NCBI RefSeq assembly: GCF_003860465.1
Contig: NZ_CP034184.1
Span: 434,001 to 498,000 of the forward strand
From: Deinococcus psychrotolerans
GTDB taxonomy: Bacteria; Deinococcota; Deinococci; Deinococcales; Deinococcaceae
Length of the DNA stretch: 64,000 nucleotides
Direction: 5' to 3'
A program made the position numbers and the translations under genes. Positions 42,050 through 50,211 of this stretch are shown in pieces (positions within the stretch are counted from its first letter, which is position 1; every line of letters starts with the position of its first letter). Below the pieces are notes generated by a model that worked only from the letters and a program-made list of their open reading frames with translations, was not told the origin of the DNA and did no database searches.

Positions 42050-42177
42050 TTCTATTAATGATCAGGTGTTGCTGCCGTCCGTCTGCCACTCCACTGAGCT
42101 CCTGAAACATGGACGTTAAAGAGACGCTCGTCTGCTTTCTCCAAACGTGCAGGAGGGACAAGTCTGCTTCCGGGCAG

Positions 42178-44877
42178 TCAGCAGAACGACCAGGCGGTGA
42201 ATTGCGCCTTCAAGGTTGCTCCTGACCGCCGCGTCAAGGCGCTAAGAGGCGCTTCCAGTGGCCCAAGCGGGACGTCCATCACGGCCTTCAGAATCTCGAG
42301 GACTTGCCAGAATATCTCCTGACGCCGGGTAGATGCGGATTGGCCCTGCGGTGGCAGTGTTTCGGAGCGCCACATTTGCGGGGTCAGGACAAAGCGCTGC
42401 TCTGAACCCGTCCCGTACTTGAACAGCAACCCCAGGTTGCTTGAGCGCTTCACTGTTCTCACAGTCAGCGTCTGCCAGACTTCGTACGCCTCCAGGAAGT
42501 GGCCGAGCGTCAGTTCGGAGCGGTGGGCGATCTGGATCCCCACGCCGTTCGCTTCCGGCTGCATCACAGAGCGCTGATCTACAGGCAACTGCAACGAAGG
42601 CACGCCCGGAAGCAGATACGAATCGTGAAGCGTCCCAACCAAGCCAGGATCACCGGCAGCGTGGAGACGAGCGAGCTCCTGTTCGAGATGATCCTGGGCA
42701 CGCCCCCTCAGACGAGCGATGCGCCGCAGCGTTTCCTGGTGCTGGCGAGTGGCTACGTGGGTCCACTGCGCAGCGCAAGCCGCTTCGAATTGTATCGCAG
42801 CTTCCTTCACTAATTGAGGAGGGCACACCAGTGCGCCTTCCTCAAGCCCCTCCAGCGCTTCGGTGCGTGCATTCAGCCGCTGCAGGGCCCGCTGCAGTTC
42901 AGGCACGGGAGAGCACTCTGGCTGCACGCCGGTTGTCTGGCTCCATAAGTTCAGGAGCGCCTGCTCTTCTACGGTGGGGGAGCGGTTCTTGAATCCACGT
43001 GCCTGAACGATTGTCCATCCAACCCGATTCGGTTCAGTGGTCAATTCCAGCGTCAATCGGGGCTGAATCACCTCGCCTGGCAGCTGTTCGAGGATGCGGA
43101 TAATTCGGATGTGCCCGGCCCGCACGCTTTGGGCACACCCGCCCCAGCCGACACAGTGCCCCAGCAGCTGACCGTCTTCCACCAGTTCCTGCGGATGGCG
43201 TGCCACCCGGACGTCCCAGCAGCCGTCTGCCCAGACCACGCGGCGTTCGAGTGCCAGGTCCGCAGCATCCAACGTGAAGCGCTCTTCGCCGCCGAGCACC
43301 TCCTCCAAGGCTGATTCGCTCACTCCAGTCGATTGGCATACCTCGGTTTTCAGGCGCCTCAGTTGCCGGTGGTGCTCAGCCATCACGCTTTTGAGATTGG
43401 AAATGGCTTCTTCAAGACCTGGAGCGCACCGCAGCGCCAATTGCTCTTTCCAGGCCCAGCGCACTTCGGACTGCGCCTGACTCGATTTGGCGTGGTCAGG
43501 CAAGGCGTCCAGAGCGGTCTGAAGCTCAGAAAATGCCGTTTGAAGGGTGCCTGCTGAAGCGGCACTTCCCAGGCGCAAGACACCACGGCCCGTCAGCAGC
43601 GCACTCAAGTCCTGAAGGGGAAGGCGCGTTTCTTCCAGCAGTGCCAGCACCGCAGCGAACAGATCTTTGAGTTCTTCGAAGGTTCGGTCCAGCACTCGCT
43701 CGCGCACCGGTAACCACGTCGGCCCAGCCGTATCCAGGCCTGGAATCAGCTGATGCAGTGGTCCGCCGATGGCTTCTGCCGCCAGACAGTCCTGGAGATG
43801 AGCGTCCGCTGCCCACGCAGCCGTCCAGCAGCTGCGGCGCACCGCTTCCTTTCCGGCCCTTCTGGCGGGGAGGCTTCCCTTACCTGCCTCGAAGAAAAGG
43901 TCCTCCTGCAGGTTTCGGCGCACCTTTACCGCTAGGGCCGCCACCGGCCCGTGATGCACCTTCGGCAGCAGCCGCCTCAGGGCCACCGAAGCGCCCAGGG
44001 CACCCTGCACGGCTTGCCGGACGTCCGCTTCGTCAAACGCCAATAGGGCCGGGTCGAGCACCGCTGCGAGCGCCCAGCGGACCCGGCGGACGAATGAGTC
44101 AGCATCTGGATCGACGTTCAAGAGGGCCGGTGCAGCCATTCTTTGCTTCACCTTCGAGTGGGTGTTGAAGAGCTGGTCTTGAAGTCGTAGGCGCAACGTC
44201 AGCCGTGCTGCCGGGTCACGTGGCAGTGGAGGCGGAACCAACTGTGATGATCCGAAGCTGGACTGCTGCAGGAGCGCCGCACACGTCACATGAGCGGTGA
44301 TGGCCAACGCCTGCTGCGGGTGAGGGAGCGACCAACGGCGGAGGTCATGCAGTTGCCAGGTTTCGCTGAGTGTGGCCTGAGCCCCGAAGGCCCTGTTGAG
44401 CGGATGCCAGGGGAGGGCGGTGCAAGCGGCTCGTTTGGGATTTCCGTCCCAGCCCTTGCCCTCATCCCAGGCGGCCGAGAGGTCGAGTACCCCCCGCAAC
44501 GCTAACATCCGTCCCAACCGGCGTTCCACAGCCCGGCTACCCCGCTGTTCAGCAGTTTGCTCGCGCACCAGCAGCTCAGGAAGTTGGTCGGCCTCTTCGA
44601 GAATCTGCCCGTGCAGCGCTACCAGCGCTGCGTCCAGTTGCTGAGGATCAGCGCGTTGCCAGGCAAGCGGCGCTTCCTGCCCGAACGTCACGCGAACCGC
44701 GCGCGGCCCGGCATGCAGCACCGCGCCTGCTGGCAACTCCGGTCCTGAGCCAATCACCACGTGGGTGGCGCTGCGTCCTAGAGCGACTTGTACTTCAAGA
44801 GCCTGAACCACTTGCGGCGCGTCAGGCCAGGCCCGCATGGGAGACGAAGATTCTGGGAGAGGAGGTGCAGCAGGCAT
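42178..44877 (-). CDS. PcfJ-like domain protein, ~900 residues
   Basis: A large protein (899 residues from ATG 44877). The PcfJ signature lies about two thirds along: ELVEDGQLLGHCVGWGGCAQ, SVRAGHIRIIRI, RLTLELTTEPNRVGWTIVQA and RGFKNRSPTVEEQALLNLWS. The rest is helical with many Arg and Glu. PcfJ-like proteins are found on plasmids and other mobile elements, and their function is unknown. The frame extends to 44964, but that part overlaps the inverted repeat, so ATG 44877 is preferred without a clear ribosome site. It is transcribed toward the DUF4262 gene. Confidence 0.75.
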   Translation of the reverse strand: MPAAPPLPESSSPMRAWPDAPQVVQALEVQVALGRSATHVVIGSGPELPAGAVLHAGPRAVRVTFGQEAPLAWQRADPQQLDAALVALHGQILEEADQLPELLVREQTAEQRGSRAVERRLGRMLALRGVLDLSAAWDEGKGWDGNPKRAACTALPWHPLNRAFGAQATLSETWQLHDLRRWSLPHPQQALAITAHVTCAALLQQSSFGSSQLVPPPLPRDPAARLTLRLRLQDQLFNTHSKVKQRMAAPALLNVDPDADSFVRRVRWALAAVLDPALLAFDEADVRQAVQGALGASVALRRLLPKVHHGPVAALAVKVRRNLQEDLFFEAGKGSLPARRAGKEAVRRSCWTAAWAADAHLQDCLAAEAIGGPLHQLIPGLDTAGPTWLPVRERVLDRTFEELKDLFAAVLALLEETRLPLQDLSALLTGRGVLRLGSAASAGTLQTAFSELQTALDALPDHAKSSQAQSEVRWAWKEQLALRCAPGLEEAISNLKSVMAEHHRQLRRLKTEVCQSTGVSESALEEVLGGEERFTLDAADLALERRVVWADGCWDVRVARHPQELVEDGQLLGHCVGWGGCAQSVRAGHIRIIRILEQLPGEVIQPRLTLELTTEPNRVGWTIVQARGFKNRSPTVEEQALLNLWSQTTGVQPECSPVPELQRALQRLNARTEALEGLEEGALVCPPQLVKEAAIQFEAACAAQWTHVATRQHQETLRRIARLRGRAQDHLEQELARLHAAGDPGLVGTLHDSYLLPGVPSLQLPVDQRSVMQPEANGVGIQIAHRSELTLGHFLEAYEVWQTLTVRTVKRSSNLGLLFKYGTGSEQRFVLTPQMWRSETLPPQGQSASTRRQEIFWQVLEILKAVMDVPLGPLEAPLSALTRRSGATLKAQFTAWSFC

Positions 44878-44948
44878 CTGTTCGTAGTTTACTGGCCAAC
44901 CTAGCACCCCGACATCCGCTAGATGGCCCAGTTTGGCAGTAAGTGAAA

Positions 44949-45026
44949 CGTAACTGCTCAGCACGAATCAAGACGTGTCAAGCAGTCATTGCTCCTGCTC
45001 CGCAAGGGGGCCGCTGAGTAGTTACG
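44949..45026. repeat. Inverted repeat of the same family, pair 3
   Basis: CGTAACTGCTCAGC (44949-44962) pairs with GCTGAGTAGTTACG (45013-45026) at 13 of 14 positions, with about 50 bases between. AGCAC follows the left arm, as in the other pairs. It lies at the 5' side of the PcfJ-like gene. Confidence 0.7.
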
Positions 45027-45341
45027 ATCTGGAGACGTTTGCCCGTCCCCAGAACGACGCTGGGGGGGAGCAACAGCATGATCAAACCAATGCTGATGCC
45101 GCTCCACGCCTTTGTCCCAGCGCTCAAACTTCAGGAAAAGTGCACGGTACAGGACGTTATCCGTCTGGAGCAGGAAACGGACGAGACGTGGTTCCAGCAC
45201 CGCACTGAGCAGTCTAGGACGATACAGCCCATCGTTGTCCAGCAGGAACGCGGCTGGTGCTTTCATCTGCGTGAGCAGCGCGGCAAGTGCTGACTGAAAG
45301 TGGTGCTGACCAGGTGGCTGGCAAGCTATCCGACCAGACAT
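44958..45341 (-). CDS. Possible hypothetical protein, truncated
   Basis: The minus strand has a frame with good codon use: ALAALLTQMKAPAAFLLDND, LYRPRLLSAVLEPRLVRFLL, YRALFLKFERWDKGVERHQH. After HAV the sequence becomes poor and runs into the inverted repeat, as if the gene had been cut there. A plus-strand frame overlaps it (from 45081) and is less convincing. Not recognised. Confidence 0.4.
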   Translation of the reverse strand: MSGRIACQPPGQHHFQSALAALLTQMKAPAAFLLDNDGLYRPRLLSAVLEPRLVRFLLQTDNVLYRALFLKFERWDKGVERHQHWFDHAVAPPQRRSGDGQTSPDRNYSAAPLRSRSNDCLTRLDSC

Positions 45342-45405
45342 TCACATCAGCTCCATGAAGTTTTCTGCGCCCACTTCCATCTGTCCCCTATCAAAGAGGA
45401 AGACC

Positions 45406-45423
45406 ATGAAAAACCGTGTTTGA
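45406..45423 (+). CDS. Possible five-residue leader peptide before dps
   Basis: ATG 45406 encodes MKNRV and a stop, with AAAGAGGAA right in front, a better ribosome site than that of the Dps gene itself. It ends 41 bases before the Dps start. It may be a regulatory leader or chance. Confidence 0.3.
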   Translation: MKNRV

Positions 45424-45464
45424 AGTCCAACACGCTCGCCTTCTTGATTTTTTGGGAGAATCCC

Positions 45465-46001
45465 ATGACCCAGACCACCCCCAAGACCGCTGCTTATCCC
45501 GCCCCAGAAGCCCTGAAGACCCCAACCGACCTGAAGGCCGAGGGGATTCAGAAGATTGTCGAAGCTATCAATCCGATCATCGCTGACGCTTACGCGGTCT
45601 ACCTGAAGACCAAGAACTTTCACTGGCATCTGTCTGGCAGCCACTTCCGCGATTATCACCTAATGCTCGACGAGCAGGCCGACCAGCTCATCGGCAGCAC
45701 CGATCCGCTGGCCGAGCGTGTTCGCAAGCTGGGCGGCACTACGCTTCGATCCATCTCGCACATCTCGGGCCTCCAGACCGTGCAAGACAACAACGCCGAC
45801 TTCGTGGCTCCTTTAGATATGCTGCGCGAACTGATGGCCGATAACCAGAGCATCGCCGCCAGCATGCGAAAGGCGCATGAAGTGTGTGACGACGCCCGTG
45901 ACTACGCCACCTCCAGCTTGCTGGAAGTGTTGATCGACGAGACCGAGCGCCGCACCTGGTTTTTGTTTGAGGTGGTGCAGGGCGGCGAACAGACCCGCTA
46001 A
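45465..46001 (+). CDS. dps: Dps-family DNA-binding ferritin-like protein
   Basis: A 178-residue protein. The ferroxidase motif of Dps is clear: KNFHWHLSGSHFRDYHLMLD EQAD (His and Asp/Glu ligands), then ISGLQTVQDN and DEVL-type helix (DYATSSLLEVLIDETERRTW). Residues 1-30 form a Thr/Pro/Ala/Lys-rich extension, as in Deinococcus Dps proteins, that may bind DNA or metal. It stores iron and shields DNA from peroxide damage. ATG 45465 follows GGGAGAATCCC. It converges on the sensor kinase gene. Confidence 0.9.
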   Translation: MTQTTPKTAAYPAPEALKTPTDLKAEGIQKIVEAINPIIADAYAVYLKTKNFHWHLSGSHFRDYHLMLDEQADQLIGSTDPLAERVRKLGGTTLRSISHISGLQTVQDNNADFVAPLDMLRELMADNQSIAASMRKAHEVCDDARDYATSSLLEVLIDETERRTWFLFEVVQGGEQTR

Positions 46002-46032
46002 CACCCTTTCTTTTAAGTTTGTTCTAGACCAT

Positions 46033-46064
46033 AACCGCCCAGGAGAACCATCAACTCGGCGGTT
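46033..46064. terminator. Shared stem-loop between dps and the kinase gene
   Basis: AACCGCC pairs with GGCGGTT over an 18-base loop, followed by TTGCG. It lies between the two convergent genes and overlaps the kinase stop, so it may end transcription in both directions. The T-run is short. Confidence 0.5.
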
Positions 46065-47337
46065 TTGCGCTACCTTCGAGGTTGGCCGGAATGTTAGGCA
46101 AGTGCAGCTGCACCGTTAAGCCTTGAGGTGAATTGGACGCCAGTCGCACCGTACCGCCGTGAACCTCCGCGACGCGCTGCACGATGGCCAGGCCCAGGCC
46201 ACTCCCGCTCTCACGGGTGCCGGGCACACGGTAAAACGCCTCCATCAAGCGGGGCAGCGCGTCCGGTGGCACACCGGGGCCCGCGTCGCTGACCGACAAA
46301 ACGATCTGCTGATCGGCAGCAGCTAAGCCTACGGTGGCTGCCGCTCTGGGCGCGTATTTATTGACGTTGATCAATAGATTGATCAGAACCTGACTGATCA
46401 ACGCCTGACTTCCGGAAAATGGCAGGTGGGCCGGGCCGCAGTACGCTGCGCCGTGTTGCTGGGCCAGTGCACCGCTGATCTCGCCCAGGTCGAAGATTTC
46501 ATGCTCGGCACTGTTCTCGCGGGAGAGCAGCAGCAGCGCTCCCGTCAGGGCGGCGAGCCGCTCGACTTGCTGGTCGACCGTGGCGATCAGTTCGGCGTCA
46601 CTGATCCAGCCTTGGGCGTTGGCGTCCACCTGCGCCCGCAGCGCCGCAAGTGGCGTGCGGAACTCGTGGGAGGCGTGGCGCACGAATTCTGTTTCACGCT
46701 GCCGAAAGGCTGAAAGCCGCTGGAGCATGGTATTGAAGCTGCGGGCCAGTCGGGCGATTTCGACTTGACCTTGTGGCGCGTCCACCCGTTCATCCAGTTG
46801 CCCAGATTGCGCTACCCGTTCGGCGGCCCGCGAGAGATCACTGATGGGCCGCACCATGCTCCGGCTCACCAGCAGCGCCGCCGCCACACCCAGCAGCGAC
46901 ATCACCACCACCGACAGCGTGACGGTGGCCAGATAAGCGGCCAAGCCCTGATGGTAAGACCGCAGCGGAATACTGGCCTGTAAGAGCGTCCCTGCTCCCA
47001 GATCTGGCACCGCGAGTTGCTGGGTCAACCACTCGTCGCTGTGCTTGTCGTCGTCGCCGTGCTGGGTGGCGGTCTGGGGAAAGGGACCGCCGTATTCCTG
47101 AATCACCTTTTCACGCCGGATCAAGCGGGCGCGGATACCGTTCTCGTTGGGCAGGTAGGTCGGGGTGTCCCCTTCCTTGCGATCATGGGCCAGCGCGGCA
47201 AGGTAGGTACTCAGGTCGTTGCGCAGGGCCGCATTGGCAGTCTGGCGGAAGGTCAGGAAACCGAAAAAGCCCTGAGCCAACAGCGCTCCCGTGACAATCA
47301 GGGCGATCAGCAGCGCCAGTCGGACGCCCAGCTTCAT
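46051..47337 (-). CDS. Two-component sensor histidine kinase
   Basis: A 428-residue membrane kinase. Membrane spans at about 7-29 and 138-160 enclose an extracytoplasmic sensor part. Then come HAMP (SRSMVRPISDLSRAAERVAQ), the His-box FVRHASHEFRTPLAALRAQV, the N box LINLLINVNKYAPRA, and the G boxes SDAGPGVP and GSGLGLAIVQRVAEVHGG. It overlaps the response-regulator gene by four bases. The ligand is unknown. The divergent MsrQ/Rieske genes suggest an oxidative or redox signal. Confidence 0.92.
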   Translation of the reverse strand: MKLGVRLALLIALIVTGALLAQGFFGFLTFRQTANAALRNDLSTYLAALAHDRKEGDTPTYLPNENGIRARLIRREKVIQEYGGPFPQTATQHGDDDKHSDEWLTQQLAVPDLGAGTLLQASIPLRSYHQGLAAYLATVTLSVVVMSLLGVAAALLVSRSMVRPISDLSRAAERVAQSGQLDERVDAPQGQVEIARLARSFNTMLQRLSAFRQRETEFVRHASHEFRTPLAALRAQVDANAQGWISDAELIATVDQQVERLAALTGALLLLSRENSAEHEIFDLGEISGALAQQHGAAYCGPAHLPFSGSQALISQVLINLLINVNKYAPRAAATVGLAAADQQIVLSVSDAGPGVPPDALPRLMEAFYRVPGTRESGSGLGLAIVQRVAEVHGGTVRLASNSPQGLTVQLHLPNIPANLEGSAKPPS

Positions 47338-48011
47338 GGTCGGCGCTCCAGATTCGCCAGGCCCAGTTGATAGCCGCGCTGAACCGTCTGGATCACCTCG
47401 GGACTGAGTTTGGCCCGCAGATGATGAACACAGACTTTGACCACGCCGGGGTCGCTGGCCCGCTCACCCCAGACCACATCCATCAGTTCCTCTGCCGAGA
47501 AGACGCGTCCGGGTGCGCGGGCCAGACGTTCCAGCACGTCGTATTCCCGCAAGCTGAGCATCACGGTGCGGCCCTCCCATTCGACTCGGTGCGTCACCAA
47601 ATCGAGCGACAACGGGCCGTAGCTCAGCAGATCGGTCTTGGCCTCGCTGACCCGCCGCAGCAGCGCCCGAACCCGCGAAAGCAGTTCGGAGAGATGAAAC
47701 GGCTTGGTCAGGTAATCGTCGCCACCGAGATCCAGCCCCTCCAGGCGATCATCCAGGCTGTCGCGGGCCGTCAGAAACAGCAGACTGCCCCGGTAGCCCG
47801 CTGCCCGCATCTCACGGGCCAGCACAAACCCGCCGGCCTCGTCTTCGGGGAGCTGCACATCCAGCACCGCCAGATCGGGTTCCAGGGTCAGCACAGCGGC
47901 CCGCGCGTGGGTCAGATCAGCGGCGTAGTTTACCGTGTAACCTTGCGCGGCCAGTGCTCGCCGCAGCGGCAAGGCAATCGCCTCCTCATCTTCTACCAGC
48001 AAGATCAGCAC
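47334..48011 (-). CDS. OmpR-family response regulator
   Basis: A 225-residue two-domain regulator from GTG 48011 (GGAGAT in front). The receiver has LLVEDEE at the start, the phosphate-acceptor Asp in LAVLDVQLPED, and LTARDSLDDRLEGLDLGGDD YLTKPF. The C-terminal winged helix (VMLSLREYDVLERLARAPGR, VVKVCVHHLRAKL) is of the OmpR/PhoB type. A TTG at 48029 is an alternative start. It is divergent from the MsrQ gene with about 150 bases between, the likely target promoter. Confidence 0.92.
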   Translation of the reverse strand: MLILLVEDEEAIALPLRRALAAQGYTVNYAADLTHARAAVLTLEPDLAVLDVQLPEDEAGGFVLAREMRAAGYRGSLLFLTARDSLDDRLEGLDLGGDDYLTKPFHLSELLSRVRALLRRVSEAKTDLLSYGPLSLDLVTHRVEWEGRTVMLSLREYDVLERLARAPGRVFSAEELMDVVWGERASDPGVVKVCVHHLRAKLSPEVIQTVQRGYQLGLANLERRP

Positions 48012-48161
48012 CCTGATCTCCGGCAACACCTGGCATGTCTGTTCACCTGTTCAGCATGCGCGGGTGGGGTTACGACTGGGTTAAATGTAAGGGGTTAAAC
48101 GTAACCAGGCTATAACCGCCGCGTTTTACGGTTGCTCCAGAAAGACCATCAAGGAGACGAG

Positions 48162-48755
48162 ATGAAGAACTGGATTTTACGTTACTGGCTGCTGATGCTG
48201 GGTCTGCTGCCCCTGCCAGTCCTGGCATTCCGGGCTTATCAGGGCGGCGCGTTTGAGATCATGAACCCGGCTGGAACCCTCTCCACGCTGGCGTTTGTGG
48301 GTTGTATGTCGTGTACGCCGCTGTATTTGCTGATTCGTCAGGCCTGGCTGCTCAAACTCAAACGCCCTCTGGGGGTACTGGCCTTCGGCTACGGCGCACT
48401 GCACTTGCTGGCCTACGCTGTGGATCTGGGCACCATCCAAGACAGTGTGAACGAAACTCTTCATAAGCCCTCGTACCTGTGGGGTCTGGCGGCCCTGCTG
48501 GTGATGCTGCCGCTGGCGCTGACCTCCAACAAAGCGGCGATGAAACTGCTCAAGCGCAACTGGAAGCGCCTTCAGCAAGCCTCGTATGCGGTGGTGGGCT
48601 TGCTGATCGCCCACTTGTTGCTGCTGCCGCACATCAAAGTCGAGTATCAACTCTTCGCACTGATTTTGCTGGCCGGGCTGCTGATGCGCCTCCCGCCGAT
48701 GCGCCGCTTGCTAAACCAACGCCCGCTCACCTTCAAGTTGCTTAATCGCAACTGA
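48162..48755 (+). CDS. msrQ: MsrQ-like heme membrane protein
   Basis: A 197-residue membrane protein of the ferric-reductase-like transmembrane family. It has six spans and the expected heme-ligand histidines in FGYGALHLLAYAVDLG and VGLLIAHLLLLPHI. GGAGACGAG precedes ATG 48162. MsrQ normally feeds electrons to the periplasmic methionine sulfoxide reductase MsrP. No MsrP gene is here; instead a Rieske protein follows after 30 bases, so the acceptor may differ. Confidence 0.85.
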   Translation: MKNWILRYWLLMLGLLPLPVLAFRAYQGGAFEIMNPAGTLSTLAFVGCMSCTPLYLLIRQAWLLKLKRPLGVLAFGYGALHLLAYAVDLGTIQDSVNETLHKPSYLWGLAALLVMLPLALTSNKAAMKLLKRNWKRLQQASYAVVGLLIAHLLLLPHIKVEYQLFALILLAGLLMRLPPMRRLLNQRPLTFKLLNRN

Positions 48756-48785
48756 AGCACAGATTCACCGCCAAGGAGAAAAGAT

Positions 48786-49289
48786 ATGTTCAAGTCTCCA
48801 CAGATCGATCAGATGACAGAAGCTGACTTGGGCCGCCGCGACGCTCTGCGCGTGATCGGCTGCTTGCTGTGTGCTGCTGCCGTACCTGCCGTCTGGTCAC
48901 AGGCTCAGGCCCAGTCGTTGAGTGCGCCTCTCAACCTTCTCAAGCCTACTGAGACGCTGGCCGCTGACGAGTTCAAGCTGATGTCAGTGGCGGGTGATCC
49001 GGCGATTCTGTATGCCAGCAAAACCCAAATCGTAGGCGGCGTGAAGCGGGGGCAGGTCTGGCTGACCGTCTATTCCCGTATCTGCTCACACCGCAGTACC
49101 GTGGTGATTGATCCGCCGCAGAATCAGGTCATGACCTGCCCCAAACATCATCAAGCATACGACCTCGCCACTGGGCAACCGACAGGCTATGTCCACCGTA
49201 CTTCAGACCCGCTGGCTCAGTACGGTCTTCAGGTAAGACCTGATCAGTCGGTCTGGATCACTGGACTGATTCGTCCGCAAGCGGGGTGA
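48786..49289 (+). CDS. Exported Rieske [2Fe-2S] protein
   Basis: A 167-residue protein. GRRDALRVIGCLLCAAAVPA is a twin-arginine type signal (RRDAL with a hydrophobic run). The cluster ligands are in RICSHRST (Cys, His) and CPKHHQAYDL (Cys, His), with the Rieske fold around them. AAGGAG precedes ATG 48786. It directly follows MsrQ in the same operon. An exported iron-sulfur protein could take electrons from MsrQ, or pass them on to a periplasmic reductase; this pairing is inference. Confidence 0.85.
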   Translation: MFKSPQIDQMTEADLGRRDALRVIGCLLCAAAVPAVWSQAQAQSLSAPLNLLKPTETLAADEFKLMSVAGDPAILYASKTQIVGGVKRGQVWLTVYSRICSHRSTVVIDPPQNQVMTCPKHHQAYDLATGQPTGYVHRTSDPLAQYGLQVRPDQSVWITGLIRPQAG

Positions 49290-49442
49290 ACTGCGCTTTT
49301 CGGGTTAAGTGTATCCGTGGGCATTTCGAGAAGTTGAGTGTTTTCCTGACGAACTGCCCAAGTCGTTGACGCAACGTGTTGCTAAGATCACCCTGATGGC
49401 CACCCCGATCAAGCAGATTTTCTCTCTCTACGCCAGAATTGT

Positions 49443-50153
49443 ATGGAGGCGATTCCTACCGCTTACAGGCGCGTTCCTCAGTCGGTCAGGTATTGGAACG
49501 ATGAACAGGATGACGCGGCAGATCGCTGCATTTGGCGGCGCAACTCTTACATCCCTGTTGTCGTGGCTGATCTTGTCACTTGGCCTGCTACGGATGAGCG
49601 TCATGCAACCAGTCAGGCAGCCCTGATCGCGCGTATTCTGGGTGTCCTGCTCAGCCTACTTGTCGTCCTGGCTTCGAGTGACTGGATGCAGCGATGTCTC
49701 GGTTGGCACGGCCTGCCGCTGGCCCTCACCGTGCAGGTGCTGCTGATGTGGTGGGCACTTTATCTCCTGTGGGCCATGCCGCTACCGCTGCGTGTGGACT
49801 GGTTCCGGGTGCGTCCCTGGGAAACGCCGCTTTACCGCCGCCTGGGAATCTACGCCTACAGAGATTTGCTGAGAGTTATGGGTTGGGAACGCCTACGCCG
49901 TCAGGCTCAGGGTTTTGATGGCACGCGGGCCAGCCTGCAGCCCTACGAGCGCCGCACCCGCGAGGCCGAGTTCAGCCACGTCCTGCTGAGCGGGGTCAAC
50001 CTGATGCTCATACTGATCAGCAACTTGCGTGGACAGGTGGACACGGCAGGCTGGCTGCTGGCCACTGGCCTTTTTTTGCACGTTTACCCCGTCATGCTTC
50101 AGCGCACCCTCCGTGAACGCCTTCAGCGCCTGGTTATTCCAGGCTCGTCTTGA
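49443..50153 (+). CDS. CrtO-like (glycosyl-diaponeurosporenoate acyltransferase family) membrane protein
   Basis: A membrane protein of up to 236 residues. The spans ALIARILGVLLSLLVVLASS and ALTVQVLLMWWALYLLWAMP are followed by TPLYRRLGIYAYRDLLRVMG and YERRTREAEFSHVL, the pattern of the staphyloxanthin CrtO acyltransferase family. The C-terminal half has two more spans. The N-terminal 55 residues are polar and may not be translated, so the start at 49443 is uncertain. It converges with a glycosyltransferase gene, as would fit carotenoid glycoside esterification. Confidence 0.55.
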   Translation: MEAIPTAYRRVPQSVRYWNDEQDDAADRCIWRRNSYIPVVVADLVTWPATDERHATSQAALIARILGVLLSLLVVLASSDWMQRCLGWHGLPLALTVQVLLMWWALYLLWAMPLPLRVDWFRVRPWETPLYRRLGIYAYRDLLRVMGWERLRRQAQGFDGTRASLQPYERRTREAEFSHVLLSGVNLMLILISNLRGQVDTAGWLLATGLFLHVYPVMLQRTLRERLQRLVIPGSS

Positions 50154-50211
50154 CAAATCTGCAACTTCGGGAAACGGTAGAACCCCCCTACACCTGCTGC
50201 TGTGGATTGAG

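Noticed and set aside
45039..45293. Plus-strand frame with plausible residues
   Set aside because: The opposite strand has better codon use over the same bases; at most one is real.
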